50,282 nucleotides of DNA, taken from positions 1 through 50,282 of the forward strand of contig VFKX01000005.1 in NCBI GenBank assembly GCA_009885285.1. Direction: 5' to 3'. Under the pieces are notes generated by a model. It was not told the origin of the DNA and searched no databases. It saw only the letters and a list, made by a program, of their open reading frames with translations. The translations under genes and the position numbers were made by a program. Each line of letters starts with the position of its first letter. The stretch's first letter is position 1. Of this stretch, positions 49,388 through 50,282 are shown piece by piece. The stretch is from Candidatus Falkowiibacteriota bacterium (GTDB lineage Bacteria; Patescibacteriota; Patescibacteriia; Patescibacteriales; UBA12465).

Positions 49388-49434
49388 CCCCGCACTCAAA
49401 GAGCCAGCGCTTCGATGGCTCTTTTCATGCGGGG
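49388..49434. terminator. Long stem-loop after the TrmB-like gene
   Basis: CCCCGCA-ctc-AAAGAGCCA-gcgcttcga-TGGCTCTTT-tca-TGCGGGG. Confidence 0.6.
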
Positions 49435-49456
49435 TTTCCTGTCCTAATAAAAAAAT

Positions 49457-49489
49457 AAAAGAACGAGCAGTTAATGATCGTTCTTTTTT
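49457..49489 (+). terminator. Intrinsic terminator hairpin immediately preceding repeat copy B
   Basis: AAAAGAACGAGCAGTTAATGATCGTTCTTTTTT. Confidence 0.8.
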
Positions 49490-49491
49490 AC

Positions 49492-49571
49492 TTGTAGTCT
49501 TAAAGTCTGATATTTCTCAAAATTTTAATGAGATTGTTGGGGAAATTGAGAGGTGGGCGGAAATTTTAAGC
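49492..49571 (+). repeat. Direct repeat copy B (~80 bp)
   Basis: ttgtagtcttaaagtctgatatttctcaaaattttaatgagattgttggggaaattgagaggtgggcggaaattttaagc. Confidence 0.9.
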
Positions 49572-50282
49572 ACTGATTTCTAGAGGAACCTTTAACTTTA
49601 AGCCAAAAATGTTAGAAAATATTTTTAAAATATCTTCCTGTTCCTTCCAATCGCTTGAAGATGTTGTTAATGAGATAAGAATAAATTTTATTTTATCGGC
49701 TCTGCTTTTGATAGCAGAGAAATATTGATGAATAATTTGTGGTTTATCAATAAAATCAGAAAAATAATCAAAATCAATATTTAACACAATATTATTTTCA
49801 GTTTCTAATATCTTTTCTAAATCAGTTACTCTTTTTCTTTGATAATGTTTAATTTTTGGTATATTTCCATTGAAAAAGCAGTCGTCATTTAGTCCTCCTT
49901 TGTAATAAGTGCTCGTTTCCTGTTTTACAAAAAAATACAATTTTTTATTATCAAAAAAATTATAGAAAATCGCGGGTATTAAATAATTTCCCCAAAGGAA
50001 TGTTTTAAAATCATCTTTATTTTTAATTGCGACAGTATCATTTCTAAATTGTTCTAAATTCTTGTAAAAGTTTAATCCATTATTTTTTATTTTGGTTGCT
50101 AATTCCTCACAATAAGCGGTGCCTGCATCAAAATGATCATCTATGTGGACATAGGTATATTTGCCAAAATCTTTATTTTTTATACCATCTAAAAAACACC
50201 AAAAGGATAGGCGGTGATTATCCATTAAATATATTTTGTCTTTTTGAAAGAAAAATAAAAGATTTTCTTCTTGCGTGTGGTC
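49566..50282 (-). CDS. UPF0489 / arginase-fold protein (partial; open frame continues past window end)
   Basis: KIYLMDNHRLSFWCFLDG..YVHIDDHFDAG..VLNIDFDYFSD; frame from 50282 to the annotated Met (50225) has no stop, so the true start lies outside the window. Confidence 0.75.
   Translation of the reverse strand, partial: DHTQEENLLFFFQKDKIYLMDNHRLSFWCFLDGIKNKDFGKYTYVHIDDHFDAGTAYCEELATKIKNNGLNFYKNLEQFRNDTVAIKNKDDFKTFLWGNYLIPAIFYNFFDNKKLYFFVKQETSTYYKGGLNDDCFFNGNIPKIKHYQRKRVTDLEKILETENNIVLNIDFDYFSDFIDKPQIIHQYFSAIKSRADKIKFILISLTTSSSDWKEQEDILKIFSNIFGLKLKVPLEISA

Noticed and set aside
49388-49434. Stem-loop as a tRNA or tRNA fragment
   Set aside because: Only one stem-loop; no cloverleaf, T-loop GTTCRANNC or CCA-proximal acceptor pairing

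Overview
The window looks like chromosomal DNA of a Candidate Phyla Radiation (Patescibacteria)-type bacterium. This is inferred from protein character, not from a search. It is densely coding, with no tRNA/rRNA, CRISPR array, transposase or prophage that I could recognise. Main contents: (1) a minus-strand cluster of surface proteins at 1-8767, two of them fusing an N-terminal T4SS-pilin/TrbC-VirB2-like double-TM module to very large TIG/Ig-like/cysteine-rich ectodomains; (2) housekeeping genes: RelA/SpoT, bS21, HisRS, signal peptidase I, QueA, RuvB, a UvrD/PcrA-like helicase fused to an Fe-S PD-(D/E)XK nuclease, M16 protease, RadC, O-antigen ligase-like protein, RmuC, MscL, GyrA, NDK, two MBL-fold proteins, and Gly/Arg/Tyr-tRNA synthetases; (3) a plus-strand operon (36605-42528) encoding a membrane protein, a 1003-aa tandem-duplicated PilB/GspE ATPase, a translin/TRAX-family protein retaining the candidate catalytic acidic residues, a phosphoesterase and an inositol-monophosphatase-family protein; (4) a short UvrA lacking the UvrB-binding region, a PLD-family enzyme and a patatin; (5) an accessory right end with a TrmB-like regulator and two small membrane proteins bracketed by two ~80-bp direct repeats, plus a truncated UPF0489/arginase-fold protein at the edge. 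Most notable leads: the tandem PilB plus TRAX-like operon, the pilin-fused giant surface proteins, the repeat-bracketed 1.9-kb cassette, and orphan genes with perfect consensus sigma70-type promoters. All homology calls are from motif recognition by eye; no searches were run.
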